Of a stretch of DNA of 64,000 nt, positions 8,522 through 18,889 are shown piece by piece. Location: NCBI GenBank assembly GCA_026182355.1, contig JAPFBL010000230.1, positions 1 to 64,000 of the forward strand. The letters are read 5' to 3'. This DNA comes from Hermatobates lingyangjiaoensis (Eukaryota > Arthropoda > Insecta > Hemiptera > Hermatobatidae). The position numbers were made by a program, and so were the translations under genes. The first letter of the stretch is position 1, and the number at the start of each line of letters is the position of its first letter. The notes beneath the pieces are model-generated. The model did not search any database and was not told where the DNA came from. It saw only the letters and a list, made by a program, of their open reading frames with translations.

Positions 8522-8875
8522 TGCGAATTGGAGTCCGGTGGTATTTATAAAATTCCGTGCAAAAATTGACATAAAATTTATACTGGTCAAACTGGTAAAT
8601 CATTAAAGACACGTGTAAAACAACACCAATACAACGTAAGTAGACAGGAAAACAGTAGTGCCTTATTCTTGCATATAAAAAATGAAAATCATCATATTGA
8701 TTGGACAGGAGCTAAAATTATTACCTATTAAAAACCAATGTTGTTAAGAAATATTATTGAATCGTCTCTAATTAAATTTAATAGATCAAATATTATAAAC
8801 ATTAGTAACGGTCTCTTCAAACTTGATACTTTCGTCACGAGGGCAATAGCCTCTTCTAAGAGGGTTGACAGCTAG
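8522..8875 (+). pseudogene. GIY-YIG endonuclease domain of a Penelope-like element
   Basis: The frame beginning CELESGGIYKIPCKN shows the GIY half-motif followed by CxxC, where the second cysteine codon has become TGA. It continues YTGQTGKSLKTRVKQHQ (the YxG half, conserved R and H), then NSSALFLHIKNENHHIDW, an in-frame TAA, and RNIIESSLIKF, which contains the conserved metal-binding glutamate. It ends at a TAG at 8873-8875. Two internal stops make it a pseudogene, but the whole domain of about 118 codons is legible. The CxxC/HxxH pattern (PCKNC ... H....H) is typical of the Penelope GIY-YIG zinc-binding insert. Confidence 0.9.
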
Positions 8876-9053
8876 CGGATAGTTTTTTTTTTACTCTTTC
8901 TTACTGTACTCCTTTGTTTCCCCAAACATCCCTTTCTGGACATTAGTCCTTTCCTGCGCTTTCACCCTTTTAAAATACCACTCTTCCCTCCCACTCTTCT
9001 CAACCCCTCACCAGATGTTTTCTGCATCTAGAGTTTCAGTTGGGTTTTTGACT

Positions 9054-9088
9054 CTGACGAAGACCGCTTATTACGGTTGAAAGATCTT
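9054..9088 (+). ncRNA. hammerhead-like ribozyme, family A, in PLE 3' region
   Basis: Complete core with extra A, stem II GACCG/CGGTT, stem III AGATCT, T at 17 and stem I GACT/AGTC. It lies 178 bases after the GIY-YIG stop codon. Confidence 0.8.
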
Positions 9089-9166
9089 AGTCTTGTTCTC
9101 CCATTTCATATTGTGGTTTGATTATTGATTGTTATTTCACATGTTTATGTGAAATCTTTTTATTAT

Positions 9167-9182
9167 ATATATATATATATGC
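9167..9182. repeat. (TA)n microsatellite
   Basis: Separates two Penelope-like fragments. Confidence 0.85.
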
Positions 9183-9206
9183 ATTTTTGGTGCTATCGGA
9201 ACACCA

Positions 9207-9449
9207 AAAATGCATATGGAGAAAGAACATGGTACTCGTTTAACGAGGGAAATGCTAGTGAATGGAACTTCTGTCCTCATTACTAACAAAAACCCCCTTC
9301 ATTTGCATATTTTGGAGTCATTGTATATTAAGGAAAAAATCCCCTCTCTAAATTGCCAAATTAATGATATGTTTGTAATTCCTAGTTCGAGGAATATTAA
9401 CCCTAGTTTTAAATTTATAAAAAGTGATAATGTTAATTCATCCGACTGA
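9207..9449 (+). pseudogene. Penelope GIY-YIG domain, C-terminal part
   Basis: Residues align by eye with the 29836-30141 frame: LTREMLVNGTSVL, then HILESLYIKEKIPSLN (conserved glutamate inside ILESLYIK), then VIPSSRNINPSFKF, ending SSD-stop. The YIG half is missing because the copy is truncated at its 5' side, where a snap-back begins. It is non-functional as it stands. Confidence 0.8.
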
Positions 9450-9607
9450 GCGCTTGGAGCGCTAGCAGGTTGTAATCTTCCTTGCATTAGTTGTTATTTA
9501 TAGTCTTGTTTATCGCTTAATTTCTATTCTAATTTTATTCCATTTTACTTTAGTTTAGTGCTATATATGGTTTTACTTTGTACAGTACCTTCTGTTCTGT
9601 TTTCTAC

Positions 9608-9637
9608 CTGATGATGGCTAATGTGAGCCGAAAGCTT
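9608..9637 (+). ncRNA. hammerhead-like ribozyme of a Penelope pseudo-LTR
   Basis: CTGATGA, extra T, stem II GGCT/AGCC, GAA, stem III AGCT, T at 17. Stem I next to the core is weak (one G-C pair). Confidence 0.75.
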
Positions 9638-9683
9638 GATATAATATAGATAAGTAAAGGTATTCAAAAACAGTGTAGTTAAA

Positions 9684-9845
9684 ATGTACCTAGGAGAGTT
9701 ACTCCACCAATTAAATGTTCAACACCGGAAAGTGTTCAGAAAAAAGGAACAATTACTGAGAAAGATCATGAATACTGAAGCCGCTGTGGCCTTCAACAAC
9801 ATTTGTTTAGAAGAAGATTTGCTGCCCATTTATACGAATATATAT
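9684..9845 (+). pseudogene. Penelope ORF N-terminal segment ending in (TA)n
   Basis: Encodes ELLHQLNVQHRKVF, a basic region, then TEAAVAFNNICLEEDLLPIYTN before the TA tract. It is the same conserved segment as at 4918-5075 and 30410-30563 and starts about 45 bases after the ribozyme cleavage position, as expected of a pseudo-LTR. Confidence 0.7.
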
Positions 9846-9859
9846 ATATATAGACATAA

Positions 9860-9985
9860 GTATCGGCCGTGAAATGGAAACAAAATTAATGTTTATCTGG
9901 ACTCGGTCAGTTCTTCTGGTTCAAATTAAACTCTCATTGCCAACGTTTCGATTTTTATTTAAAACCTTTTTCATAGGCTCATATC
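9860..9985 (-). mobile_element. Penelope-type 3' end, family G, single arm
   Basis: Minus-strand fragment with the shared words ACTGACCGAGTCC and CATTGCCAACGTTTCG (seen on the plus strand as its complement). More complete copies are at 50815, 51845 and 53470. Confidence 0.6.
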
Positions 9986-10135
9986 ATATCAATATGTTCT
10001 TCTTATACCTCATAGAAACCCATAATTATTATACCAGTTTGTTATCTGTTGACTGTAGGGCTTTCTTTTAATATTTATAGTTCTTTGTGGATTTGGAGTC
10101 TATTATAGTCATTGGTTTGTATGATGATAATTTTT

Positions 10136-11760
10136 ACTTTACTATAAGTAAAGTTATAGTGATCGTGAAAAAATTCGATCTCGAGATTTTGACGGAATTA
10201 CATGTTTTGAGGTACCAGAAGTCGTTTTATTACGTTTTTACGATGATGTCTGTGTGTGTGTGGGTGGGTGGGTGGGTGGGTGGGTGCGTGTGTTAGCATT
10301 GCTTGTTACCACGCTAAGGTCCAGAATCTCTGATGGATCAAGTTGATATTTTACACAAAAATGGGCCCCATTTAGACGAAGATCCCTATTGTTTGGGAAG
10401 AATTATGCATGATGGGAAAGTCACTTTTTTTGCCAAAAACCGTTTTTTTTAAAACATTTATTTCTCCTAAACTGATAACCCTAGAACTTTGAAATTTTGA
10501 CATTATCTTTGAGGTTTCAAATGCAACAAACGAAAAATATACTCAGAATTTTAAAACAACAGGAAATATTTTTTTCAATAAAATGTAAAAATTTTGACTT
10601 ATAATGCAATCTCAAACCTTGTGAGAGCGATACAAGCCATACTGTTTGATGGATCAAAATGAAAGTATGCCAAAAAAAAAAACATTATGTGGAGAATGAG
10701 TTGAGATATTTTTTTTCAAAATTACATTCGCTAAAGGAGCGTAACAGTACGATTTGTGTTGTCAGAATATGTTATTTAATGCTAAACGGCTCGTTAAAAA
10801 ATAATGAAAATTTGACCAATAATGGAACGAAAAATTAGCAATTTATAAAAAAAAAATCATGAAGTTTCAATTACGGGAAAGAGTAATAACGATATAAGAA
10901 CTCTTTGTTTATCCTAGACTAAGAGATCACCTGCTATACTTGTCGAATTTTTTATATTTTTTTACATTGTTTACATTGACTTAGAAATTTTTTGAGCGAA
11001 TCCACTGAGATAAAATTGATGTTTCTAATGGAAAAATGAAAATATATTATTGACTTATAAGAGAAGTAAGAGGAATAATATTGCGGAGGTAAATGATAAC
11101 ACTCATTAAAAAAAATTCTTATATATGTTATTTGACAAAGGGGAAGAAAAATGATCTTATTAAATACTAAGAAGCCATAAAATTCCCAGTATAATAATTC
11201 TGTTAAAAACCAAAAATGTAAAAGATAATTCAAAATATAAATCTTTCGTTTAGAGATTAATAACTGTAATTATCGTACATCTTTAATTAACAAATCACCT
11301 TAAAACAACATTTTCTTCGCTGTTTAAGATGTTTTTCAGAGAAAAAAAGGGTATTTTACTGTTTTAAATTTGAAAATTTTACATTAATATTCAATGTAGA
11401 AGGATGTTAAGTAAACAAGGTAAGAAATCTACTGGCTATTTGAACAATAGCCATGTTCTCTTGTAGGATAATATTTCGTTTCAAGAAATGTTCAAATTGG
11501 TTTTTCAAAAATTTTATTACTGCTGTAGTTATACTAATGAAATTATTAGCAAATAATAAATTATTTGTGATGTACAAAAATAAGCTTATAAATTGATATG
11601 TTTTTCAATCACTATCTGTTCTAACTCACGAATGCAATGCTATTAATTATATCCCATTTAGATATTTATGTTATGCTTTAATGATACGTTATGTTTTATA
11701 TACTCAAGAAATTTGACATTGAGTTACTTATAGTAAAGTAGAGTGTAGGCCACTCCAGAT
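10136..11760 (+). mobile_element. anonymous 1.6-kb repeat (family X), longest plus-strand copy
   Basis: Non-coding, AT-rich element bounded by inverted copies of ACTTTACTATAAGTAAA (10136 on the left; TTACTTATAGTAAAGT ending near 11739 on the right), followed by GTGTAGGCCACTCC. It is nearly colinear with 33235-35117 (minus) and partly with 60856-61942 (plus). Shared landmarks are the TCTCGAGATTTTGACGGAATTAC block, the G-rich tract, AAAATATCAACTTGATCC (complement) and GGGAATTTTATGGC (complement). No transposase is visible, so it is probably a non-autonomous DNA transposon, but no target duplication was confirmed. Confidence 0.75.
10262..10286 (+). other. G-quadruplex-forming tract inside family X
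   Basis: Six consecutive GGG runs, each separated by a single T. Such tracts form stable parallel G-quadruplexes. The position within the element is conserved in the minus-strand copy at 34946-34992. Confidence 0.85.
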
Positions 11761-12629
11761 TTTTTGCTAAGTGAAAGCGTAGAAAAGAAACTCATCGACA
11801 GGAAATACTCAGTCGTATTTAACCAATCATGTATATATGGTATGCACACTGAATATATATGTGAATTCAAAAAATAAAAAAAAAGATTATCTAACGAGAT
11901 TAATTAAAACATTTAAAATAACCAGAACACAAACAGATAAAAACAATTGCTGTTATTAAAGTAGTTCTTCATTTTAGAGAAGACTGAAAAGAAAACTAAT
12001 TAACAATGATCATTTCTCAACTACACTTCTGTCGATGACGAATTATGGTTCAAAACATCGATTACAGTGTTTTGTTTTATCATTTGCATTGTGGTTCAAT
12101 TTTAAAAAGAATTTTGTATTTGATATCAAATACCATCTTATTTGATAAGTAATTTGATCATATTTTATGCAGGATGGACAGAATCCTACGTAAAACGAAG
12201 AGCAATCCAAATGCATAATGGAAACTAAATAATAATTTTCAAAAATGAAAAGAACTTACGCTAACAATGCTACTCTCTTAGCAATTCAAACTTTTCATTA
12301 ATGGTACAGGAAAATGATAGTTTTGTCTTGTTACTTTGAAAGGAAACAAGAAAATTGTAAGGAATAATGGAAGAAATCAGTAAATTAAGAAATTATACAC
12401 AGAACCCTTTCTCTAAATTCACCATTAGTTTTGATTGCTTTTGATCTTAATGGTTTCTTTTCGTGTTTCTCGATATTGACTGCGGTTTACTGACGTAATC
12501 GTAAGGGACATTTGACCTGTGGTAATTTAGACACTTTATCATTCTACCCTTTTTCAATTCTACTATTTTCCTTGACGAGTAGGGCTCAAGCATTCGTGCT
12601 TGAGCCTTACTGTAATGGCATAGTGATCA
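11761..12629. other. AT-rich intergenic DNA
   Basis: No gene or repeat recognised. A perfect GGCTCAAGCA/TGCTTGAGCC inverted repeat at about 12580-12606 lies beside the following element. Confidence 0.5.
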
Positions 12630-13262
12630 GTGCAGGAAAAATCCACCGAGGAAAAAACTCTACAGAGGAAAAAATCCCCCCTCAAAAAATCCTTCCACCC
12701 CTTCCTGCAAAAAAAATAAAAAAGGAAAATGATTCTATATTTTGACTAGAAGTAGTAGATTAAACCACTACCAAATTACCAAAAAATATAAAAAAACCAA
12801 AATAATTTTTACAGGCCGTTATATTTATTTAAACAAAAACTGGAAACAACACAATATAAAAATGCTGAAGTAAATCAAATTCATCACTAAAATAAAATAA
12901 ATTAAAACAACAACCAATACATTTTTCGATTTACGAATGACAAAATCCTTTCGGAAAAATGAAATACATCCAAATAAAAACAATGTAAACAATAGTGTCA
13001 AATTATAATGTCTTAATATCAAAGTTAATATCAATCATTAACTTAGAATGCACAGAATCTTAGATCAAGTAATCTTATTCTTTTTTTCTTTGGTTTATAT
13101 CGCCAAATGGTTAATTATATAGTAATAATAGTTAATATTATATTAATTATTCAAAATGAGAAAAATTTAGTGTTAGTTTATGTTTTAATGGTTTTTTTGA
13201 GGGTGGATTTTCCCCGGTTTTTTTTTTGCCTCCGGGGGATTTTTTTCCTAAGATCCATCGTG
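12630..13262. mobile_element. TIR element with AGGAAAAAATCCCCC-type ends
   Basis: The left end (about 12632-12700) and the right end (about 13200-13258) are inverted relatives, each built from repeats of GGAAAAA followed by TCC or TCCCCC. The interior is AT-rich without coding capacity. The subterminal repeat structure suggests a non-autonomous DNA transposon, but no clear target duplication was found and the superfamily is uncertain. Confidence 0.5.
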
Positions 13263-14205
13263 ACGGTTGAGGTTCGAAGCTAAAGATTTAAGAGATTTGT
13301 TTGAAGAGTCCTTGTTTTTCCGAAGGTGGAAAAGATCTTCTTCCCCAACTCTGGTCAGTGAGTAGCAAGCATGAACTATGTCACTGCGACATCCACCAGC
13401 AGATACGGATCACTTTGTCACGACTGTTTTAAATAACTAGAGCCTTAGATCTCTCAGTCTTGCGTCAAAAGGACGACCATGAACTTGACTAGTGGATGTT
13501 TCTAATGCACTGCATCAGTAGTTTAGTATATGAGATTATGCTATATTATAAAAAAACCGTTTCTTTTCTACTTCTGATTCAGTATTTTACCCATAAACTA
13601 TTTTCCTGTTCTGACCTTAAGTTATTAAATCGAACCGTCTCTAAAATATCTCACAATGCATATCCAAAGTAACAAACAGTTCTAAACCATTTCAGAAATA
13701 TTTAATTAGAAAGGATGACCTTTCGACGAGAGTATAAAATATTAACATAACTTTCTCTCCTATATAGGACGATCTAGTCTGACCTGCAACAGTTTCTTTA
13801 AAAACTGTATATATTTATTTAAAATAATCAGAATTCACAAACATTTATAACGCAATCAACTCTGTAGATTCTAAACAATAGTTTTCCCATATTCTTATTT
13901 GTGTTTTGCCTTTTTCCATCACAAAACTAATTCTTAAAAAAAAATGTTTAATTTTTTTATACCAGTACATGCATTTTAAGTCTTTAATTATTAATTCCAT
14001 TTTATTCACTTTTGTTAACTTATTTTAAATCAATTATATTTTCCTTCTTCTTTTTAAGGTTTATAATTCTGCATCTATTCGACATAATTTATGTTCCCAG
14101 ATATATTAAGAAAAATAATAATTCGAATTTGTGCGAGCCGATTAAAAAGTTCCTATTTGTTGTTTTTTGAGTTTTTGAAGCATTAATTTTATAGTGAGAG
14201 TAAAG
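13263..14205. other. AT-rich intergenic DNA
   Basis: Nothing recognisable. Confidence 0.5.
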
Positions 14206-14420
14206 AGCTAAGGTAGACCAGCGGGCTGCGCGCTCGTCTCAGGACAGGTAGAACCAGGTTCTATTCTAACTAAAGCTTTTGATTTTTTTCAAACGTGAGG
14301 TGGAAAAAATCTTGAGTACGTCATACTTCAGAGAGGATGTAAAACCTGTACGATGTCAAGTCATTGTTAAAGATACCTACTCGAAATGCACTTGAGTTAG
14401 GCAAAATTTAGGACTCCCAA
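14206..14420 (+). mobile_element. tRNA-derived SINE, diverged
   Basis: Plus-strand copy; the head is weakly tRNA-like (AGGTAGACCAGCGGGCTGCG) and the body ends in AAATTTAGGACTCCCAATG, the shared 3' landmark of the family. Confidence 0.6.
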
Positions 14421-14941
14421 TGAGAATGATTAAGCAGATGCAATATTCCCTTGAGAATTAGTGTCAAAGGTGCAGTTTTCTAGCAGACACTCAGTGTAAA
14501 ATTATTACGGGTTTTCTTCTATTTTCACTACTTTACTGTAAAAAGTGATCCTAATAAAGAAATATTCACTTCTGTTTAATTAGCATATTTTTAAAGCAGG
14601 TATTTTAGGTTTTCTCAATAGATATATGTAATTGATTTACGATTTACTTTTTTTTTTTTTATTTAATTGGTTTATTACATAACAGTCAATTTTAAAGTGA
14701 ATGGCTTCAGAGGTAAAAAGACAGGAATTGAATGTCAGTTTGCGTGGTGGAAAAACAAATGACTACAAGTCAGCGGATACTTGTGACAATAATAGTGGAC
14801 ATCCATGGAAGCCAGACAGACCTTTTAAGGGTATTGTGTTTACCAGCCATTGAAATACGAATAGAGTACAATAGTACCACGCACTACAGTCGTACGGTAC
14901 TGATTCGTTACAGAATAGTTCTTGAAAAAAAAGAAGACTAT

Positions 14942-15165
14942 CTGTTTGTTTTCCAACGACCACACTTATAAGGTTTTCACCTTTTAGTGCTGTTCTAGGA
15001 GCGGGATTTATTATTTGGCACCTGTTTTAGTAATGAGTGAGCCAAATTAATTGATTTTACATTGGGAGTCCAAAATTTTGCCTGACTCAACTGTATTTAG
15101 AGTAGTGATCTTTAACGAGTACCTGATATCCTACAGGTTCGGGACCGACGGCTAAAAGTACTCTC
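14942..15165 (-). mobile_element. SINE body fragment without tRNA head
   Basis: Carries the family words CACTTATAAGG, TGCTGTTCTAGGAGCGG and TTTGCCTGACTCAA, truncated before the tRNA-like head. Confidence 0.65.
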
Positions 15166-15640
15166 CTCAAATATAAAAAATATTTTTTTTTTCAATTAAT
15201 TCTAAATAAGTAAAATTCAAAAGCTGTTTCTCAATAAAATTCCTTGGAACGGAAACATTTCCCTTTCCGTTTAGAAAAGACGGTGTGCTAACTGCCTCTT
15301 CATGAGCCAACAGGACTAAGGCTCCAACAAGCGGTTGTGCACATACTAATCAAAACCTTCCTCCTCACTGAATGTTTTTCTGTTTTAAAGTCCCTTGAGA
15401 GGATCAAAAAAATATAGTGGTGATTCTACATTTCGTTATAGATCAATGTTAGTTTTAAAAATGACCCTCCGTCGACTTCAAAGCGATTGAAGATGGCCTG
15501 ACGAAAGCCTTTCACTTGCTCCTTCGTATGTAGATATTCCCCCATCTTGAAGGTACTTTAAGATATTCATAAAAAATACTGCTAATGCTAATAATAACAT
15601 GTTAGTTGATATTTTTATGATATAAGCTAGGTCACCTTGT

Positions 15641-15949
15641 TTGTTTGTTTTCCAAAGCCCACACTTATAAGGCTTTCACCTTTTAGTGTTGTTCTAGCGG
15701 CGGAATTTAATATTTTGCATCCATTTTAGTTATGGGCGGAGCCACATTACATGTTGATTCTACATTAGTAGTACTAAGTTTTGCCTAACTCAATTGTGTT
15801 TAGAGTAATGATCTTTAACGACTACCTGACATTGTGTTCAGCAGATTTATTTACCTCCGGCGTGAATAAGTCGATGGCCAAGTGGGGATCGAACCCTGGA
15901 TCTACCAGTTCAGAGGTGAGTATATTAACTACTGACCTAACCAGGCACC
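15641..15949 (-). mobile_element. tRNA-derived SINE, long copy
   Basis: Includes the distal tail (CACACTTATAAGGC), the body and the tRNA-like head with the B-box complement GGATCGAACCC near 15886-15896. Confidence 0.8.
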
Positions 15950-16575
15950 CAGATAAAAAAAATACTAAAAAACTCTATCATATTCACAAATTTATTCTTT
16001 GTCAAAAAGAAATATTAAGCTAATGATTGCTGTTTAAACAAAAACAATCGAATTAATGAAAATTTGGAATCAAGAATTTTATTAAAGAAATAAAAGATGA
16101 TACAATCACAAGCAATAGCTCTCGTCATATTTCTGAGTCAGGAGAAGAGTTGAACGATAGCGTCATCAAAATAGTGACGGCTGCGTCTGAAGTCGCTTCA
16201 AAGTGGTTGTGCTACTGAGGTAGATTTAAATATACACTCAAGCCAGTGAAAATAGTTTGCCGGATTTTCAAAAAAATAATCAAATTTTTACTATTTGTAC
16301 CGTACATTTGCTCAAATTATAAACGCCACAACAAGCAAAATGGTTTCATCAAATCTAATTTAATAAAAACCAGAAATAACATAAGAGATGTACAATAAAT
16401 GTGGTATGAATTGAAACCAAGTAATATGCGTGAAGTTAGGTGCATAAAAGTTAAAAAAAAATGTAAAAATTATAAAAAGTCCCTACAAGAAAAGGAATAT
16501 CATAAAACCGCCTTATAAAGAAAAAGGACGCAAATGTTATTAATTTTTTAACTAAAGTTTGCAATAATATTGTAG

Positions 16576-16866
16576 AAATTGGCGAGTAACTTGCCTTCAA
16601 TGAGGCCAATTCTGCAGAAAGCAATTGAATGCATCGAAGCATGCAACAATCTAATGAATAATGAAAATCCTATCAACACACATGAGCTTCTGAAGGATAA
16701 ATTAAACAATGAAACCTGTTATGAAACACCAGTAAAAGAATAACTAAATAGCTATCAAAAATTAGAAAGAAAGCGCCAGAGGACTCTGGAAAATCACCTT
16801 AATACTAAAAAATGGCCTTTCCATTCGGAGATCTTTAAACAATTCAGTTCTCATATAAAAAAATGA
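16576..16866 (+). pseudogene. unidentified coding remnant with one internal stop
   Basis: One frame stays open except for a TAA at 16741. It reads KLASNLPSMRPILQKAIEC, an acidic/asparagine-rich stretch with HELLKDKL, then after the stop a basic region (KLERKRQRTLENHL) and EIFKQFSSHIKK before a TGA at 16864-16866. Codon composition is less AT-skewed than the flanks, suggesting a former protein of at least 95 residues. No family is recognised. A family X end starts directly after it. Confidence 0.3.
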
Positions 16867-17060
16867 AAAAAAAAGGCCTACACTCAACTTTACTATAAGT
16901 ATAGATTATAGATAATATCAAACTTTTTTTTTTTGACAAAATTTATCTATTGGTAGCCATTAAGTGTAAAATGAAACATTTTCTAAAATCTTGGAATTCA
17001 CTGCAACGCCCTTAGCATCTATATAACTTTCAAGAGAAATGTATTCAGTTATCCTCACTT
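16867..17060 (-). mobile_element. family X, short internally deleted copy
   Basis: Begins with the family X terminal words GCCTACACTCAACTTTACTATAAG and also contains the AACGCCCTTAGC block, which in the long copies lies much further inside, so most of the interior is deleted. Confidence 0.5.
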
Positions 17061-17329
17061 AAAAGGTGTTAACTTTTATATTTCTAAAGAATATATATAT
17101 TTTATATATAAGTGTCACAATAAACGCACATGACTCTATAAGGCAATGTAGAATATGTACAATCACCGATCAAACAAAAACTCGGTAAGCGGCTGACGTT
17201 ATCACCCTCTAGGCGATAGGTTTAAATAAAAAAAAAAAAAAAAAAAAGACCGGCAACCGGCCGCTGGAAAAACAATTGGCCTGATCGTTAAGGTTCGGCT
17301 TCTTTATACATAACGCATTCAATTATATG

Positions 17330-17617
17330 CAGCCTCCTATAGGAGACTGTGAGCTCCTCAAATCGAGCTACATTGGTTCTACGACAACACTTTCACGCAG
17401 ACTTACCATGCACCTCGCAGCCGGAGCACCTAAAACACACACAATAAAAATACATAAAAGTAAGCTAAATAGAAAAACGCTGGAAGGCAACATTGAAGTA
17501 TTATATCAAGATAATAACCATACGAGGCTGCATATAATTGAATCGTTATGTATAAAGAAGCCGAACCTTAACGATCAGGCCAATTGTTTTTCCAGAATTT
17601 TAAAGTTACATACGTGA
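17330..17617 (+). pseudogene. Penelope GIY-YIG domain, C-terminal part
   Basis: Reads GDCELLKSSYIGSTTTLSRRLTMHL (YIG half-motif, conserved R and H), AAGAPKTH, a lysine-rich linker, and HIIESLCIKKPNLNDQ with the conserved glutamate, then stop at 17615-17617. The GIY half is missing. The frame is otherwise intact, so this copy is younger than those at 5165 and 8522. Confidence 0.85.
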
Positions 17618-17840
17618 AAAAGTCATAATAAAACTATTAGGTAATTAAGTAATGTGTAAAATTCATGTAGGGTATTTAGAAACAAACCTGTTAACACAAG
17701 TTTATATTTAGGTTTATAAAGTAGACTGTAAATTTTAAAAGTATATTTATTAGTTATCTTTGAATGGAGCAAAGTGATTGTTAATGTAAATAAGTATTTT
17801 ATTATGAATTGTAAAAATATTGTAAAAATAAAATTCCTTA

Positions 17841-17867
17841 ATAATGGTCAGTGTAGACCGAAACATC
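17841..17867 (+). ncRNA. degenerate hammerhead-like core
   Basis: ATAATG replaces the CTGANGA box; stem II GGTC/GACC and CGAAAC follow. A related core (complement of about 25806-25838) has the same stem II and an intact ACATGT stem III. Confidence 0.45.
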
Positions 17868-17881
17868 GGCCCTGTGTAAAT

Positions 17882-18064
17882 ATGGAAAATAGAAATAAAA
17901 ACAAATCATTCAGTGAGTTGATTTATATGGTACCGGAAAGATGGAGGAATAATATAAGAAAACTCGAGAAGGTATGTAAGAAACATACTAGACTTAAAGT
18001 TGGCAAGTTATTAAATGGTATATGTTTAAAAGAAGGTCTGCTCCCAAAGTATACCAATATTTAA
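17882..18064 (+). pseudogene. Penelope ORF N-terminal segment
   Basis: Encodes SFSELIYMVPERWRNNIRK, a basic helix (LEKVCKKHTRLKVGK), then LLNGICLKEGLLPKYTNI, a TAA and (TA)n. The closest relative is the minus-strand frame at 25658-25840, which shows the same MVPxxWRxxIRxxE pattern. Confidence 0.7.
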
Positions 18065-18080
18065 ATATATATATATATAG

Positions 18081-18889
18081 AAGAAAAGGAGATTAATGTA
18101 AAAAAGTATCAAAAAATATATAGAAAAAATGTATAAAATAAATAAAAAATCATACTGAATTAATCATAATAATAATAGAGAAAATATAAAACGAATAAAT
18201 ACATGACTATATATATATTTTATAATAGAAAAAAATTAGGATAGAAAACTAGGATATTAGATAACTAGAAAATCAGGAGAGATATATTGTGTAAAGAAGA
18301 TACTAGTAATATTACGTAAAGTAAATACATTCACACAGCTCTAATTGCGTAGCGTTCACCAATATTCAGTGAAACGTTTGCCAATATTTGCTTGGGTGAC
18401 CCTCATAATGTTCCAGTTCAAAGGTAAAGCTGATGCGAAAAAGTTTTGGTGAACATAGGTATATATAATATAATAATAATGGTAAATCGCATCGGTTAAT
18501 TTTAATAGAAGCATAGTAGGGAACAATCAAAAGGTAATGTATTCAAACAATTATCAATAACCAGGGGCAGGCTCAATTTTATTACAGTAAAAAACATGTA
18601 ATCACTGTTTTAAAGAATGTTGGATTAAAAAGCCGGTTTGATATTGAAGGGGATGTGTTTTGAAGAGTGGAGTCGCGGGGGGTTTGAAGCCGTTTGAAGT
18701 ATGCTCGGCTTTGTGAAAGCCCAGTGGGGCGTTGAACGCCGTCCAAACGCTTTCATTTTATTGGGGGTAAACAGAGTAGCTGGCAGCCGAAACTTCAATC
18801 ACATGTCATTTTGGTTTTTAGAAAAAAAAAATAGGAATTTCAATATGCGTATTTGGGAATGTAGCTACTCGTAGACTAAAATAAAATAA
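18081..18889. other. AT-rich spacer
   Basis: No gene recognised. A GC-richer patch at 18640-18765 holds short GAAGCCGTTTGAAG-type words of unknown origin. Confidence 0.5.

Larger units (their letters stand above)
8505..9166 (+). mobile_element. Penelope-like element 3' half carrying ribozyme family A
   Basis: GIY-YIG pseudogene (8522-8875), a T/C-rich UTR, the family A hammerhead (9054-9088), a roughly 75-base tail ending in a TTTCACATG...GTGAAA hairpin, then (TA)n. This copy ties the many orphan family A ends in the window to an endonuclease-bearing Penelope-like element. Confidence 0.85.
9181..9845 (+). mobile_element. Penelope-like element: endonuclease end, UTR, ribozyme, ORF start
   Basis: The left edge is a small fold-back (GCATTTTTGGTG and its complement, 9181-9213). 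Then follow the endonuclease C-terminus, the UTR, the hammerhead (9608-9637) and the ORF start, ending LLPIYTN at (TA)n. The order matches 29812-30563 and 17265-18064. Confidence 0.85.
17265..18064 (+). mobile_element. Penelope-like element 3' half with pseudo-LTR head
   Basis: GIY-YIG C-terminus (17330-17617), UTR, degenerate hammerhead (17841-17867), ORF start (17882-18064), (TA)n. The first about 65 bases (17265-17331) are an inverted copy of 17525-17588, so the 5' junction is a snap-back into the endonuclease coding sequence. Confidence 0.8.

Noticed and set aside
15495..15525. Hammerhead core around GAAGATGGCCTGACGAAAGCC
   Set aside because: The box is TTGAAGA and no stem II closes in front of GAAAG in the correct register.
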